From Clarkia xantiana subsp. parviflora (Eukaryota > Streptophyta > Magnoliopsida > Myrtales > Onagraceae), in the NCBI GenBank assembly GCA_036873135.1, contig JAPTYO010000002.1, forward strand, positions 40,167,452 through 40,231,451: a stretch of 64,000 nucleotides of DNA, given 5' to 3'. The notes under the pieces were generated by a model. That model ran no database searches. It saw only the letters and a list, made by a program, of their open reading frames with translations, and was not told where the DNA came from. This document shows, piece after piece, positions 35,390-46,795 of the stretch. How positions within the stretch are numbered: position 1 is the first letter of the stretch; each line of letters begins with the position of its first letter. The translations under genes were made by a program, and so were the position numbers.

Positions 35390-36036
35390 TGATGGGTTTC
35401 GATGTAGCCGTTAGGCCCATTAACGACGAGTAAACGGTGAAGTAGGCCCACTGGGCCCCAAAAGAGGCCTAGTGGACCAATATGAGGGGTCCCGACAAGG
35501 TCGGTCCCAACAAGGTCGGTCCCGACATATGAGCTGGACGCTCCCGATGAAATGCCTTTGAGTAGGCCCCGATGTTGAATCCTTGAGGATGTTGGCCATG
35601 TCCCGATGACGAGGGGCCCCGAGCGGTGACCAAAGGAGATAACTCTGGAGTCCCCGACATCCGTCGGGACTTGCCACCAGAGGATGAGGCCGAGAAACAC
35701 GCCCACTATCAGCGTAGTGGGGAAGTGGCCTGAAAAGACGGAACGTGGGCAAGTGGCCGAGATTAATGGAACGTGGGCTAACTACCCCTGGCAGTTATCT
35801 CAACAGGTAACTGGGGTAACTCCTCCCCTATATAAAGGAAGGAATTACCTCAGGACACACACACACATTGACATACTCATATACACTGATACTTGCCTAC
35901 ATCGAGATACTCATTTAAGCATCGAAGAGGGATTCTGGGTCACCGCCCGGTCTATCCCTTTTTTGCAGGATTACTTGGAGCAAAGGAGTTCAGACTTCCG
36001 TCAAGAACGTGCCGGAGTTTCAACTGTGATCCAACA
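35390..36036 (+). repeat. R6 3' LTR
   Basis: 647 bp. It contains a short duplication (CAAGGTCGGTCCC region) that is single in the 5' LTR. In the first 75 bases the 5' LTR differs by five transitions, each with A or T in the 5' copy. Confidence 0.95.
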
Positions 36037-36041
36037 GCGCC
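36037..36041 (+). repeat. R6 target-site duplication, right
   Basis: GCGCC, the same as 25370-25374. Confidence 0.95.
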
Positions 36042-36082
36042 GTCAGTGTGATTCAAACAAAAAGCCATTCATACCGCGAGCT

Positions 36083-36592
36083 ATGACAAGAGGACAAACA
36101 AAGAAGCCAGGGGCAAGCAAGCCAAAGCCGAAGCCAACAAGTAACCAACCAGGACGTTCTCACGTTCCAGATATAGGATCCACCGCCTCATCCGTGCCAA
36201 CCACAAACGTGCCTTCCGTACAGCATGGTCCCGAAGTTCAGAATAATGCATCAGCACACGAGTTCGAGCGAAGGACAGGGATCAATGAAGAGTTCCCATA
36301 CGGGATGCCAGCCAACAAACAGAAGCAGACAACAAGTCAGCAGGATCATTTGCACGTGCATAAAGACATGTTCGCTGCATTCTCCATGCCAACAAGCAGC
36401 GTGCCTTCCGCACAGCATGGCCTTAAAGTCCAGAATACATCATACATTGCATCCTATCCGGAAAAGATGGCAAACGTACATATGATCCATGAAGACTTTG
36501 ATGTTGAAAGTGAGAAGTCGTACAAGCAAGAAGTGTACGTTGCAAAGACAATGCACAAGTACAAGAAGTTCAATCCTATCATGGAAGTCTAA
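36083..36592 (+). CDS. R5 small ORF, gag-start-like, unknown
   Basis: ATG at 36083, about 60 bases after the R5 primer site once R6 is removed. It encodes 169 residues rich in Lys, Pro, Ser and Gln (MTRGQTKKPGASKPKPKP...), with the word VPSVQHG / VPSAQHG repeated twice. No gag, zinc-knuckle or enzyme motif is seen. Position and composition suit the leader or N-terminus of a Tat gag, but nothing follows it. An open frame can also be read continuously from within the R6 3' LTR, which is fortuitous. Whether it is made into protein is unknown. Confidence 0.35.
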   Translation: MTRGQTKKPGASKPKPKPTSNQPGRSHVPDIGSTASSVPTTNVPSVQHGPEVQNNASAHEFERRTGINEEFPYGMPANKQKQTTSQQDHLHVHKDMFAAFSMPTSSVPSAQHGLKVQNTSYIASYPEKMANVHMIHEDFDVESEKSYKQEVYVAKTMHKYKKFNPIMEV

Positions 36593-36716
36593 TACATACG
36601 GACAATGAAGATAACGCAAGGTATGAAATATTACTAACAACTTATCACATGTTTATTATTATTGAAAACATGTCCAAGTGATAAAACATCATACAAGCAA
36701 AGGCATAAACAGAGTA

Positions 36717-36918
36717 TGAATGAGATGCTTCATTAATCAACTAGGTATTACAAAGCAAGTGTTACAATATATACTAGGCAAAACTAGGATCACCAACTAA
36801 GGCTATACAATAAACTATGATCCAGGTGCATACATAGTGAACCAGGTGCATACATAGTCTAGTGTGTGTGCATTGTGTAATTAGGTGCATACATAGAGTG
36901 TGGAATACACTTCTATAT
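36717..36918 (-). repeat. R7 3' LTR
   Basis: Plus-strand view TGAATGAGATGCTTCATTAA... up to the purine tract. It contains repeats of AGGTGCATACATAG. The boundary near 36918 is approximate. Confidence 0.65.
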
Positions 36919-36921
36919 TCT

Positions 36922-38620
36922 CCCATCCTTTTCTTCTTCTTCTTTTCCTTCTTGAAACACATCCTTGATTCCATAAAGCTTCAATAAGGCAAGATGTTGA
37001 TTCTTGACTAATGCCTTGGTGAGTAAGTCAGCCATTTGAACTTTGGAAGAAATATGATAGACACCAATCATCCCTGAGTTGATGTGGTGTCTTGTGAAGT
37101 GGCAGTCAAGTTCAATATGCTTGGTGCGCTCATGGAACATGGGGTTTTTGGCAATCTTTAAGGCTGCCTCACTATCTGTATGGATTGGGATTGGCAAGGT
37201 AACTTGCAATCCAAGTTCCTTGGAGATTATGTTCACCCAAAGTGCTTCTTGAATAGCAACCCTCAAGTATCTATATTCAGCTTCAGTACTTGATAAGGAA
37301 ATGGTGTCTTGCTTCTTGACCTTCCATCCTAACATAGCTGATCCAAGCTTCACACAATATGCACTCACTGACTTTCTACTGAACGGGCAAGCTGCCCAAT
37401 CTGAGTCACAAAAGATACTCAACTTGAGAGAATTGTTGGAGGGATAGATCAAACCTTGACCTGGAGTGCCTTTGATGTATTTAACCACCCTCATTGCTGC
37501 ATCATAATGGGACTTCTTAGGCTTGTCCACAAATTGACTAAGCCTTTGAACTGAGAAACTTATGTCTGGTCTTGTCATGGTAAGATATAGCAATTTACCA
37601 ATGACCCTTCTATAAGAAGTGGCATCTTCCAAGAGTATGTCATCAGGAGTGGAGTTGGTAGCTTTGTCATACTCATGTGTGGTGAGCTTGATGTTGAATT
37701 CCATTGGAGTTTCAGCTGGCCTAGCAGCTCCTAAGCCTGCATCCTCTATAAGCTCCATAGCATACTTCCTTTGATTGATGACAAGGCCTTGTTTTGATCT
37801 TGCAACCTCCAAGCCTAAAAAATACCTCAAGTCTCCCAAATCCTTCAATTTGAAGTGTGTTTGGAGTGTGCACTTCAATTGATTGATCATCTTGGCATTT
37901 GAACCAGTGATTAAGAGATCATAAACATAGATGAGGATGAACACTTTGTCATTACCTTGTATCTTGCTAAACAAGGAATGATCTGAGGCACATTGCTTGT
38001 AGCCAGTCTTCAACAATGTTTGGGTGAGCTTGATGTTCCATTGCCTTGATGCTTGTTTGAGCCCATATAAGGACTTGTTGAGCTTGCATACTCTTTTGGG
38101 GAATGCTTCAATGGACCTAGATGGATCGAATCCTTGAGGAATGTCCATGTATACTTCCTCAGCTAGATCACCTTGGAGAAATGCATTGTTTACATCCATG
38201 TGATACAATCCCCATGATTTGGCAGCTGCCAATGCCAAGACAATCCTCACAGTGTCCATCTTGACTACAGGTGAGAATGTCTCATTGAAATCAGTACCTT
38301 CCACCTGATTGAATCCTTTGGCAACCAATCTTGCCTTGTATCTTTCAATAGATCCATCAGAGTTGTACTTGATTTTGAAGACCCATTTGCAACCAATTGA
38401 GGATTTTCCTTGAGGTAGGTCTACTATCTTCCATGTGTTGTTGTCTTGAAGAGCTTGTATCTCCTCCTTCATAGCCACAATCCAGTTTGGATCCTTGATG
38501 GCTTGCTTGTAAGTGCTTGGTTCTTTAATCTTGGCAATGGCAGTCAAGAAGCATTTGAATTGGGGGCCTAGAGTATCATAAGATACATATCTTTCCATTC
38601 CAAAAGTGGCATTGGAACTA
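36922..38620 (-). pseudogene. R7 reverse transcriptase-RNase H
   Basis: Open for over 550 codons. RT shows WKIVDLPQGKSSIGCKWVFK, RYKARLVAKGFNQ, HMDVNNAFLQGDL and LYGLKQASRQW. The active site reads IYVYDLLITG instead of YVDD: the first catalytic Asp is Tyr (codon at 37923-37921, GAT to TAT). RNase H follows (IFCDSDWAACPFSRKS, SLSSTEAEYR, HTDSEAALKIAKN, ERTKHIELDCHF). A frame change near 38620 separates it from integrase. Loss of the Asp should abolish polymerisation. Confidence 0.88.
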
Positions 38621-39787
38621 GGCTTGTTTTGAAAGGGCAGCAAGCCTTGCACTCCTCCTTATTTGTGGAGAGTTTCTTTGGGCAATTCTGAGGCTCCTTC
38701 TTATGGAAGGAGGTTGTGGGACTTCCTCTTCCACTTCCTCTGTTTGTTGAGGAGATGTAAGTTGTTGTGGTGATGCACCTCTTGCTCCATGTAATGGGAC
38801 TACCTCTTCTTCTATTGATTGGGGAGGTTGGGAATGTTCAGTATTAGGAGCATTAGTCTCAATAATGGGAGCATGGCTTGGAGTAAGTTCATCAAAGAGC
38901 ACTGGCAACTCTGGTGAGGAGTCAAGCATAGGTGGCTTGGGTGCCAAGCAAGAAGGTATCAAGGCTCTTAGGGCCTCTTTGGACATGCCAAATGGAAAGA
39001 TGTCTTCATGGAAGAGTACATCTCTTGAAACATGAAAGGCTGAATCAGAAATATTCATTACAAGGTGCCCTTTTTGTGAAGTGGAGTACCCCATAAGTAT
39101 GCATGTTTCAGCTCTTGGACCAAACTTGTCATGGTTGTTTAGCTTTGTTGTGAAGCAAAGACAACCAATAACTCTCAAATGTTGAAGAGAAGGCACCTTC
39201 CCATATAACACTTCCATAGGTGACTTGAACTTCAAGATAGAGGATGGTAACCTATTAAGCAAGTAACAAGCATTGAGAATGCAATATCCCCAGTGTCTCA
39301 AAGGCATTGATGCTTGGAACCTAATTGCTCTAGCAATGTTTAGGATGTCTCTATGCTTGCGTTCCACTCTTCCATTTTGTTGTGGTGTATGCACACAACT
39401 AGTTTGGTGATGGATGCCAAATTGGAGAAGCAACTCCTTGCATACTGAGTTAGTGAACTCAGTGCCATTATCACTCCTTAAGGTCTTAACCATAGTACCA
39501 AACTGATTCTTCACCATGAGTAGGTAGTTCTTGATGTGCAAGAAAGTGTCACTCTTGAACTTCATTAAGTAGACCCAAGTTGCTCTTGAACAATCATCTA
39601 CTATTGTCAAGAAATATTGATTGCCCTTGAAGGTTGGCACTTTGTAGGGACCCCATAAGTCCATGTGAATAAGATCAAAAGGCTTAGAAGCAATAGAGTC
39701 ACTTATTGGAAATGAAAATCTAGATTGCTTGGCAAGAGGGCAAATTGTGCATTGTTTGATACAACCATAAGATTTATTCAAGTTCAA
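38618..39787 (-). pseudogene. R7 integrase
   Basis: CTICPLAKQSRFSF (zinc part), HMDLWGPYKVPTF, TLRSDNGTEFTN and GRVERKHRDIL give the D-D-E core; MGYSTSQKGHLVMN follows in the C-terminal domain. It ends with an Arg-rich, Pro-rich linker (RRSLRIAQRNSPQIRRSARL). Frame changes lie at both ends (about 39787 and 38620), so gag-protease, integrase and RT-RNase H cannot be made as one polyprotein. Confidence 0.88.
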
Positions 39788-41394
39788 ACATCTAAATGGT
39801 TGAGGTAAGCCTCAGAGACATGGCCCAAACGCCTATGCCATCTCAACACCTCTTCCTTATTCCCCAAGCAAGTGGCTGCAATCTTCCTTGAGCTTGAAGG
39901 CACCACATCCTTCAAGGTGTATAGACCTCTATTCCATTCCCCAATCACCATGGACTTGCCACTCTGGCCCTGGAGCAACACATGATCAGAAGTAAAGATC
40001 ACCTTACAATTCAATTGGCTAGGAAGCCTAGATACTGAGATCAAATTGAATTTGAAATCAGGGACCAATAAGATGTTGGTCAGAGTGAATCCACTTGAGA
40101 AAGAGCAAGAACCAACATGAGTTACTTTGCATTTGTGACCATTTGGTAAATGAACATATTGATGATCAGAGTCACACTTCTTCAAATCAAATAACCACTC
40201 AATTTGATGTGTGATGTGATTAGTTGCACCTGAGTCAACTATCCAAACCATAGGGTCACTAGATATACCTGCCATATTGACATGAGCTTGGTCAACATCT
40301 TCAAAGCTCAAAGGTGAATGCTCAAAGTAATCATCATGAGCAGCTACAAGTTGGATTCTCTTGTTGGCTGTGCCATGAAAAATCCTCTTGTCCTTGGCTG
40401 CCACATGCTCAATGGCACTTGAGCTACCACCATCTTCAACAATGTTGGCTGAGTTCCAATTCCTCTTAGGAGCATTTGGGTTGTACATTGGATGACCTTG
40501 TGGATATCCATGCTTGTTATAACATTGATCCTCTATGTGACCTCTCTTGCCACAATAGTTGCAAATAGGAGGGGGAGGTCTCTCATTTGGACCATTTGGA
40601 ATGCCTCTGCCCCTGCCATTGCCACTGCCATTGCCATTGCCTCTTCCATAGCCTCTTCCATTACCTCTTCCACCATAAGATGGATTGTTTCTTGTGTATA
40701 AGGCAGTTGCCTCACCCACATCTCCAATAGAACCAGAAATGGTCCTTTGACTTTCTTCTTGTACTAAAACAGAGAAGGCAATGCTAAGAGATGGAAGTGG
40801 TTGCCTCATGAGCAAGCTACTCCTAATGTGTCCATAAGACTCATTTAGTCCTAAGAGAAAAGCCATCAACTTTTGCTTCTCCTTGTGTTCATTGACAATA
40901 GCAATATCTCCAGCACATTGAAGATTCAAGTCATCAACTGAAGCAAGAGCATCCCAAAGTTGTTTCATCTTTGCAAAGTATTCAGTGATGGATAGAACCC
41001 CTTGAGATGTTTGGTAAATCTCCCTTTTCAGTTGGAAGATTTGAGTGCCATCCACCTTGTCAAACATTTCCTTAAGGTCATCCCAAATGGAAGAAGCAGT
41101 GGGATTGTAGATCAAACTAGTGACCAAGTCTTTGGCTACACAATTCCTCAACCAAGCCTTGACTATTGCATTGGCCCTATCCCATTTCACCCTGTCTGCC
41201 ACACCAACACTTGTTCTTGTGAATGTGCCATCAATGAAACCCAACTTATTCTTCACTAACAAGCCTTCCTTGATTGAGGTACTCCAAACATGATAGTTGG
41301 AGGTACCCTGCAGCTGAAAAGGTATGAGCATATGGCCAGTGGTGTCAGATGGGTGTATGTAGAGAGGATCATCCACATTGGATTCATGAGCCAC
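39784..41394 (-). pseudogene. R7 gag-protease
   Basis: Open from 41394, where a GTG stands in place of the expected ATG (AHESNVDDPLYIHPSD...). It contains UBN2-type gag (NYHVWSTSIKEGLLVKNKLG, SSIWDDLKEMFDKV), a Gly/Arg/Asn repeat tract, the zinc knuckle CNYCGKRGHIEDQC, the protease motif WIVDSGATNHITH, and the start of the GAG-pre-integrase domain (LRWHRRLGHVSEAYLNH). It runs into a stop after a one-base shift at 39784. Confidence 0.88.
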
Positions 41395-42145
41395 TTTGCA
41401 AGTCAGTCAAGTTGAAAGAGCTTATTGAAAGAGAAGTGAACGTAATTCCCAAGAGACCACTAGAAGAAATGGCAAAGAAATCCCCACGGAAATAGCTGGT
41501 AATATAGACAAGACTGGCACACCAAATCTGTTAAGAATAGGAAAAATCCAGCTAGTATATAGTACAATCCGTACCACTACGCATCAAAATGAGCAAAACC
41601 AATGATTGACAATGATTAAAAACTTGATAATAATCAGTTCTCCATTAATGGAAGCACGAAATTATTCAATAGAATCAAAGAATATGCTGAAGAATACCCA
41701 AGAACTCACAATGGTCACTTAGCCGAGTAAGGATGAAGTAATCCACTAAACGGGTAATATCCAAGTGTTATAATCAATGAGACTAGTTCAAACAATCTCA
41801 TAATCCATCAATGATGCTAGAGGAATGACACAGACTTCAGTGAATACCAAAATCAAGCACGCAAGTAGCTCAATCTGAGCTAGAACAAGTAGAACTAGGC
41901 AAATCAAGTGCTATGGCCTATGAGCAATACTAGCACTGTCCTCAGTTCCTTGTGTGCGTGAATGAGCCTGAGATGAGACTTACTAAGAGTCCATTGTTGG
42001 ATGTAAAGTGAGAATTCAAGCTGAGTTGATGAATCCTGAAGCGTAATGAGGTAAATCCACACAAGACTAGGCTGGCAGGTTGAAGCAAATGGGGAAAACT
42101 TCAAGTTCCTTGATCCATTGCATACGCCGCTATGAATGTCCTTGT

Positions 42146-42157
42146 GCTCTGATACCA
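42146..42157 (-). other. R7 primer-binding site
   Basis: TGGTATCAGAGC on the element strand, next to the residual LTR end at 42160. Confidence 0.85.
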
Positions 42158-42159
42158 TA

Positions 42160-42183
42160 TGAATGAGAATGCTTCATTAATCA
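42160..42183 (-). repeat. R7 residual 5' LTR end
   Basis: TGAATGAGAATGCTTCATTA ATCA matches the start of 36717 onward with one extra A, then similarity stops. The rest of the LTR appears deleted. Confidence 0.6.
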
Positions 42184-42528
42184 GAGATTTATCGAAAACC
42201 TCAAAACAACATCAACCCATTCACAAAGGGTTCAACATGATGAAAACAGACAACTTGACACCAACAAAGAGATAGCATCATCTCCAAGGATCTATGGCAA
42301 AGTGTTCATAATGTCAACATCAAATGCATATTGTCCATTACGCTAACCTTGTAAACAGATTACGTACGTACGGCGGAAAATTAAAAGTTGGTCAAATTTA
42401 TGATCTCAACATTCGAATTGACAAACAGGCCACCCCTGAGGTCAGTACCGAACCTAAATTGGACGAATATCTTATCTTTGAAAAGAGTCAAGAACGGGTT
42501 TTGAACCACTACTTGACTCGGGGGCAAG

Positions 42529-43211
42529 TGTTAGATATCTGTCCAATTTGGGTTCGTATTTACATTTCGGGCCTCGTAAAATATCCCAAAACCCGTAAAA
42601 AACCCTTTCGCGGACACCCAAGTCTAAAACGGTCCGGGATACGAGCAATTCCCAGGCCAAAGGACTTCTGGATTGCCCTAAGGCGATCTGGAGGTCCGGA
42701 ATGCCCTAGGGAAATCGTCTGGATTACCGTTTTTCTCCACGCTCATCCCGATTATTTTTGCCGATTGCGAGAAGTCGGTGCACGCATAGTCCACCTTAAT
42801 GACGGTATACGTAATCCTACATACCGACATCAAGCCATTCAAAACTGGGCACGACCCTCAGGTTCCCTATAAATAGGGGCCTAGGTCTCCCATTTTAAAC
42901 AACTCCCTCACTTTTGGACTTGAAATGCTCTGACTTCTCTCTAAGGCTTTCTCTCTCTAGAAGTTCTAACTTGAGCGTCGGAGTGGGCCCAACCAGCATT
43001 CCCCCTCCCACGCTGATTACTGCCCCTCGTGCAGGACCCGAAGATCAAGAGCTCAAGATCGAGGATTGGGAGTTTAGCTCGGTGATTGTGTATTAAGGAT
43101 TGCGGCGTTCCCGTCCTTATACACACACATCTCGAGCCCGATCGTGAAGGAAGAAGCTTGTTCGTGAAGGAAAAAGCCCGAAGCTGCCCAAGAGACGAAG
43201 CGAACACAACA
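42529..43211 (+). repeat. R5 3' LTR
   Basis: 683 bp, preceded by GACTCGGGGGCAAG (purine tract, about 42514-42528). Carries TATAAATA at 42868-42875 and ends CACAACA, followed by the TSD GGCAC. Confidence 0.92.
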
Positions 43212-43216
43212 GGCAC
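43212..43216 (+). repeat. R5 target-site duplication, right
   Basis: GGCAC, the same as 24702-24706. Confidence 0.95.
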
Positions 43217-45671
43217 AACTACCAAATTCCTTTTGGGGAGATGCGTTATTGACTGCCAGTCATGTAGTAAACCTTGTTCCGTCAAAGCGGTAGACACGAC
43301 ACCATATGAGCTATGGACTGGTAGAGAGTTAGAGCTTACCAGGTTGCTACCCTGGGGTTACGCAGCCAACACACATACAACCGATAGCCGTTTTGGCAAG
43401 TTGGGACCCAGATGACTAAGGAGTATCTTCATAAGGTATTCAGAGAACTCTAAGAGTTATGTAATTGTGTTAGCTCAAGAAAATGGTGGCGTGGTCGAAC
43501 ATGAGTCCAGAGACGTTACATTCCTTGTGAACGAATTTCCAATGCTTGGTGAAATCAAAACTGACGAAGTCTTGATCGAAATGTAGCATGATGACAATGA
43601 TAGTCAGGTCCCACTTACTTCGAGTGGGAGGTTTGAGGCAGCAACGCAAGTGAATGACACCGTAAATGAAGATGGATACATTTTCATAGTAAATCCAGTA
43701 GGAGGAGACAATCCTACCACACATATCACTGTTGCTGCAAGTGCAAATCAAGTTGAAGCTGATAATCATGTAGCCGGACCGCTGGATGAAAATCCAATAA
43801 TACCACAACTACCCATTTTTCCCAGTGGGAGTGGATCAACCAACTTGGTTCCGAATCCTAGTGATCAAGGAATTAATCTCGGAGGTAAAATCCCGAGACC
43901 GAGAGGTCGTCCAAGAAAAGTTGTAGATCAAGGTTCTCACACTGCCCTTGTTCCAGTGGGAGTGATGATCCTATAAGAATCATTATTCCGAGTGGGAGCA
44001 ACGTTTAGACTCAAGATGGGATTAATGAGCCTAGACGAAGTCAAAGGCATCGAACTTCTCCCAAGAAGTATCCCATCGAGAAGGATAAAATTTTCACCCT
44101 AACTTCTGTTGACGAACCGGTAATGGTTCAACAAGCGTTGAAAGGACCTCAACCGAAGGAATGGAGGAAAGAAACGGGGGAATAGATCGCCTCAATGAAA
44201 GCCAATTTGGTATGGTCTTTAGTTGATTTACCTGCTAACCGCTGAGCCATAAGGGCTAAGTGGGTTCTGAAACTGAAACTCACTGCTGATGGAGATGTCG
44301 AGCGATACAAAGCTCGACTAGTTGCGAAAGGATACACCCAGCTTCACGGAGTGGACTTTGATGAAACATACTCACCGACTATGCGTTACACCACAGTCAG
44401 GGCCATCATAGCCCTAGTCGCATGCCTCGATCTAGAGCTGCACCAAATGGATGTTAAGACCGCGTTCCTCTACGGAAACCTGTAGGAAGAGATCTATATA
44501 GAGCAACCATAGTGTTTCACTACTCCTGGTAACGAACGAAAGTTTTGTAAACTCCAAATATCCATTTACAGTCTTAAACAACCGTCTCGACAATGGTACC
44601 ACAGATTCCACGAGGAAATCGTTGGAAAATTCGTGAACCTCCACGAGGATCCATGCGTGTATACAAAGACCTTTGAGTCTAAGTACGTCATCTTAACCTT
44701 ATACGTGGATTACATGCTGCAAACGATGTGAGTTTCATGAATGAATCAAAGTCCTGGTTGGCATCTCTATTTGAAATGAAAGACATGGGAGAGGCTACGT
44801 ACATCTTGGGCATTAAAAATGCTAGAGATCGTGCCGCCCGGAGATTATGTCTATCTAAGGAAGCCCATATCAACAAACTGTTGAAAAGGTTAAGATTACA
44901 AGATGCCAAACCCGTGGAGACGCCGGTAGTATTTGGGTGCGCGATGTCAAAACGTAACGGCCCGGAGAACCAGAAAGAGCGTGAACAGATGAGGAGTGCA
45001 GAGTATTTAAGAATGGTCGGAAGTCTCATATACGCCATGCTTTGCACTCGTCCGGACATCTGTTACGCTGTGGGCCTAGTAGCAAGATTCCAATAAGACC
45101 CTGACTATCAACATTTAATGGTTGTAAAACGGATCATACGTTATCTGAAAGGTACTGCCGACTACGTACTGTGCTATGAGGGCTGGAAGTTAGAATTGAC
45201 CGTTTTCAGTGACGCCGACCATGGTGGCAATCCAGAAGATCGTACGTCCATCACGGGAAGAGTCTTTCTCCTTGCTAATGCCGCCATTTCATGGACGAGT
45301 AAGAAGCAATCATGTGTCGCGCTGTCTACGATGGAATCAGAATTCGTTGCTCTCTCCAAAAAAATGCACAGGAAGCAGTCTGGCTTAAAAGGCTTCTTAC
45401 TGCGCTGCTTGATAACGATGTCGGGAGCAAACCTGTGAAGGTGTACATTGACAGTCAGGCAGCTATTGCGGCAGTTAAGAATCCAAAGTACCATAGTAGG
45501 ACTAAACACATTGATGTGAAATATAATTATGCTAAATATATGGTAGAAGACAATATAATCACTTTAGAATACTCGCCCACTGATGACATGGTAGCGGACC
45601 CATTAACTAAACCATTATGCAAAGAGACATTTGAAAAGCACGTTAAACTGCTTGGATTGCGTAGGGTTTAA
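43212..45671 (+). pseudogene. R4 integrase C-terminal part, RT and RNase H
   Basis: Resumes the R4 integrase frame after R5 (LPNSFWGDALLT, then TTPYELWTGR). Next comes the linker with QGINLGGKIPRPRGR, then RT (AKWVLKLKLTADGDVERYKARL, LHQMDVKTAFLYGNL). A short deletion in the YVDD region leaves YVDYML. After that come MKDMGEATYILGIK, CTRPDICYAVGLVARFQ, RNase H (FSDADHGGNPEDRTS, ISWTSKKQSCVALSTMESEF) and KNPKYHSRTKHIDVK, with DMVADPLTKPL near the end. Multiple in-frame stops and shifts. Confidence 0.88.
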
Positions 45672-46795
45672 AAGTGGGCATGTATCCGTGATAACATTTT
45701 GATAATTGAAAGTTACATTTTTAATAAATGAGAGAATTGCAAATCGAGTTTATGATTCATCGACGTCAAAATGTTTGAATACATCGGATTTTACGGTCAA
45801 TAAAATAAGTCGTAGGAGGACGCAATCCTCTGCCTAAATGATGTCGAATTTGGGCGTTGCCTAGTCACACAGGCACGGTCGTCTTGTAGGAGAGGGGGAC
45901 CTCTACCGTAACAAGACTGGCTAAGAACCACGGGGATAAACTTGGTTACGCAAAACGATCATTTGGCTTCGGAGTAACATGACATGATCTTCGTTTTGCA
46001 CATCGTCGTGATGAACTCTGTTCGTTATTCACCACATTCTGGTCCAGATGAAAATTCTGCGATAGCATTGTTGACATATCCCACTCCTGACAATGTTTGG
46101 GTATGCTATCGACGCGTGGTTCATACTACGTGTGCCATGTTCGACCACGGGGTCATGCTCGGTTGTGCTAGGTAGAATCCTCGAGATTCGGATGGGCGCA
46201 AACTTCTTCACCTCGAGCGTGTAATTGATCCCGGGAGCCTTATGAAGAGGCACCCGAAGTATCCTTATGGACTCAGAACTCATATCTATGGTCAGGCTCA
46301 ATATTCTCTTCCCGGCGTACGAGCGTAGTGCTGAAGAAAAATGCCAAGTGACCACGTCTTTGGAAACCGGTTGGGTTTGACTAAGGGTATGAGCGATGGG
46401 GATGGTCAAGTTCACATGTAATTCACCAACTCTTATATTCACTAGGTTGCCACCAGCCGGATATTAGTTGAAGGTTGTGAATACTTGTGCGGATGCCTTG
46501 GAGAAGTATTCCTATGTGGAAACTAGGTAATTGGAGAATTAATTGTTGACCTAGGATACAACGCGATACAATTTAATGTTTTTAACAGGTTGTTTGGAAA
46601 TAGGGAATCAACGTTCCGCGGGCGCTACAACACTCCTAACAGATGAGTAGCACGATGCTCGTCGTATCCGCCGGTCGCAAGGCAAACCTCGTATGAAATA
46701 TTCGGAAGCAGGGATAAGATCGGGAGAATGAAATGTTGATGCGATTTGGACAACAATACATTAACATGCACCATTCCATTCCGGCGAGTGGGAGC
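45672..46795 (+). other. R4 region between pol and 3' LTR
   Basis: About 1.1 kb without sense coding, matched by R3 14290-15470 in reverse orientation. It holds the antisense frame described separately and ends with the purine-rich GGCGAGTGGGAGC before the LTR. Confidence 0.7.
46029..46442 (-). other. R4 antisense reading frame conserved with R3
   Basis: Opposite to R4 pol, opening at GTG (NIRVGELHVNLTIPIAH...), 137 codons. R3 has the same frame open (14633-14908) with mostly the same residues. No ATG and no known domain. Confidence 0.35.

Larger units (their letters stand above)
25375..36036 (+). mobile_element. R6: Ty3/gypsy Tat-lineage retrotransposon
   Basis: Complete structure: LTRs 25375-26031 and 35390-36036 (TGATGG...CCAACA), perfect TSD GCGCC, primer site TTGGCGCCGTCTGTGGG, gag, protease, RT, RNase H, a second archaeal-type RNase H, integrase, tandem repeat, antisense gene and purine tract CTTGGGGGCAAA. 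The second RNase H and the antisense gene are Tat-lineage features. The LTRs differ by about a dozen substitutions seen by eye, mostly transitions, plus two short tandem length differences. The reading frame has several stops and two frame changes, so it is autonomous in design but dead. Confidence 0.95.
36717..42183 (-). mobile_element. R7: Ty1/copia element inside R5
   Basis: On the minus strand: primer site at 42157-42146, gag, protease, integrase, RT and RNase H, then a purine tract (GGATGGGAGA) and a ~200-bp 3' LTR (36717-36918). The 5' LTR is nearly gone: only 42160-42183 matches the LTR end, with one base inserted. No TSD can be found, fitting a deletion at the 5' side. Confidence 0.88.
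24707..43211 (+). mobile_element. R5: Tat-like non-autonomous LTR element, hosting R6 and R7
   Basis: LTRs at 24707-25365 and 42529-43211 begin TGTTAGATATCTG and end CACAACA, with a perfect 5-bp TSD (GGCAC). After the 5' LTR comes TTTGGCGCC, where R6 inserted, and before the 3' LTR is the tract GACTCGGGGGCAAG. Without R6 and R7 the interior is only about 1 kb (36042-36716 and 42184-42528) and holds one small ORF. It must depend on other elements for movement. Confidence 0.9.

Noticed and set aside
35684..36082. N-terminal extension of the R5 small ORF into the R6 3' LTR
   Set aside because: The frame happens to be open across the R6/R5 junction; the same LTR sequence occurs upstream of R6 without such a gene.
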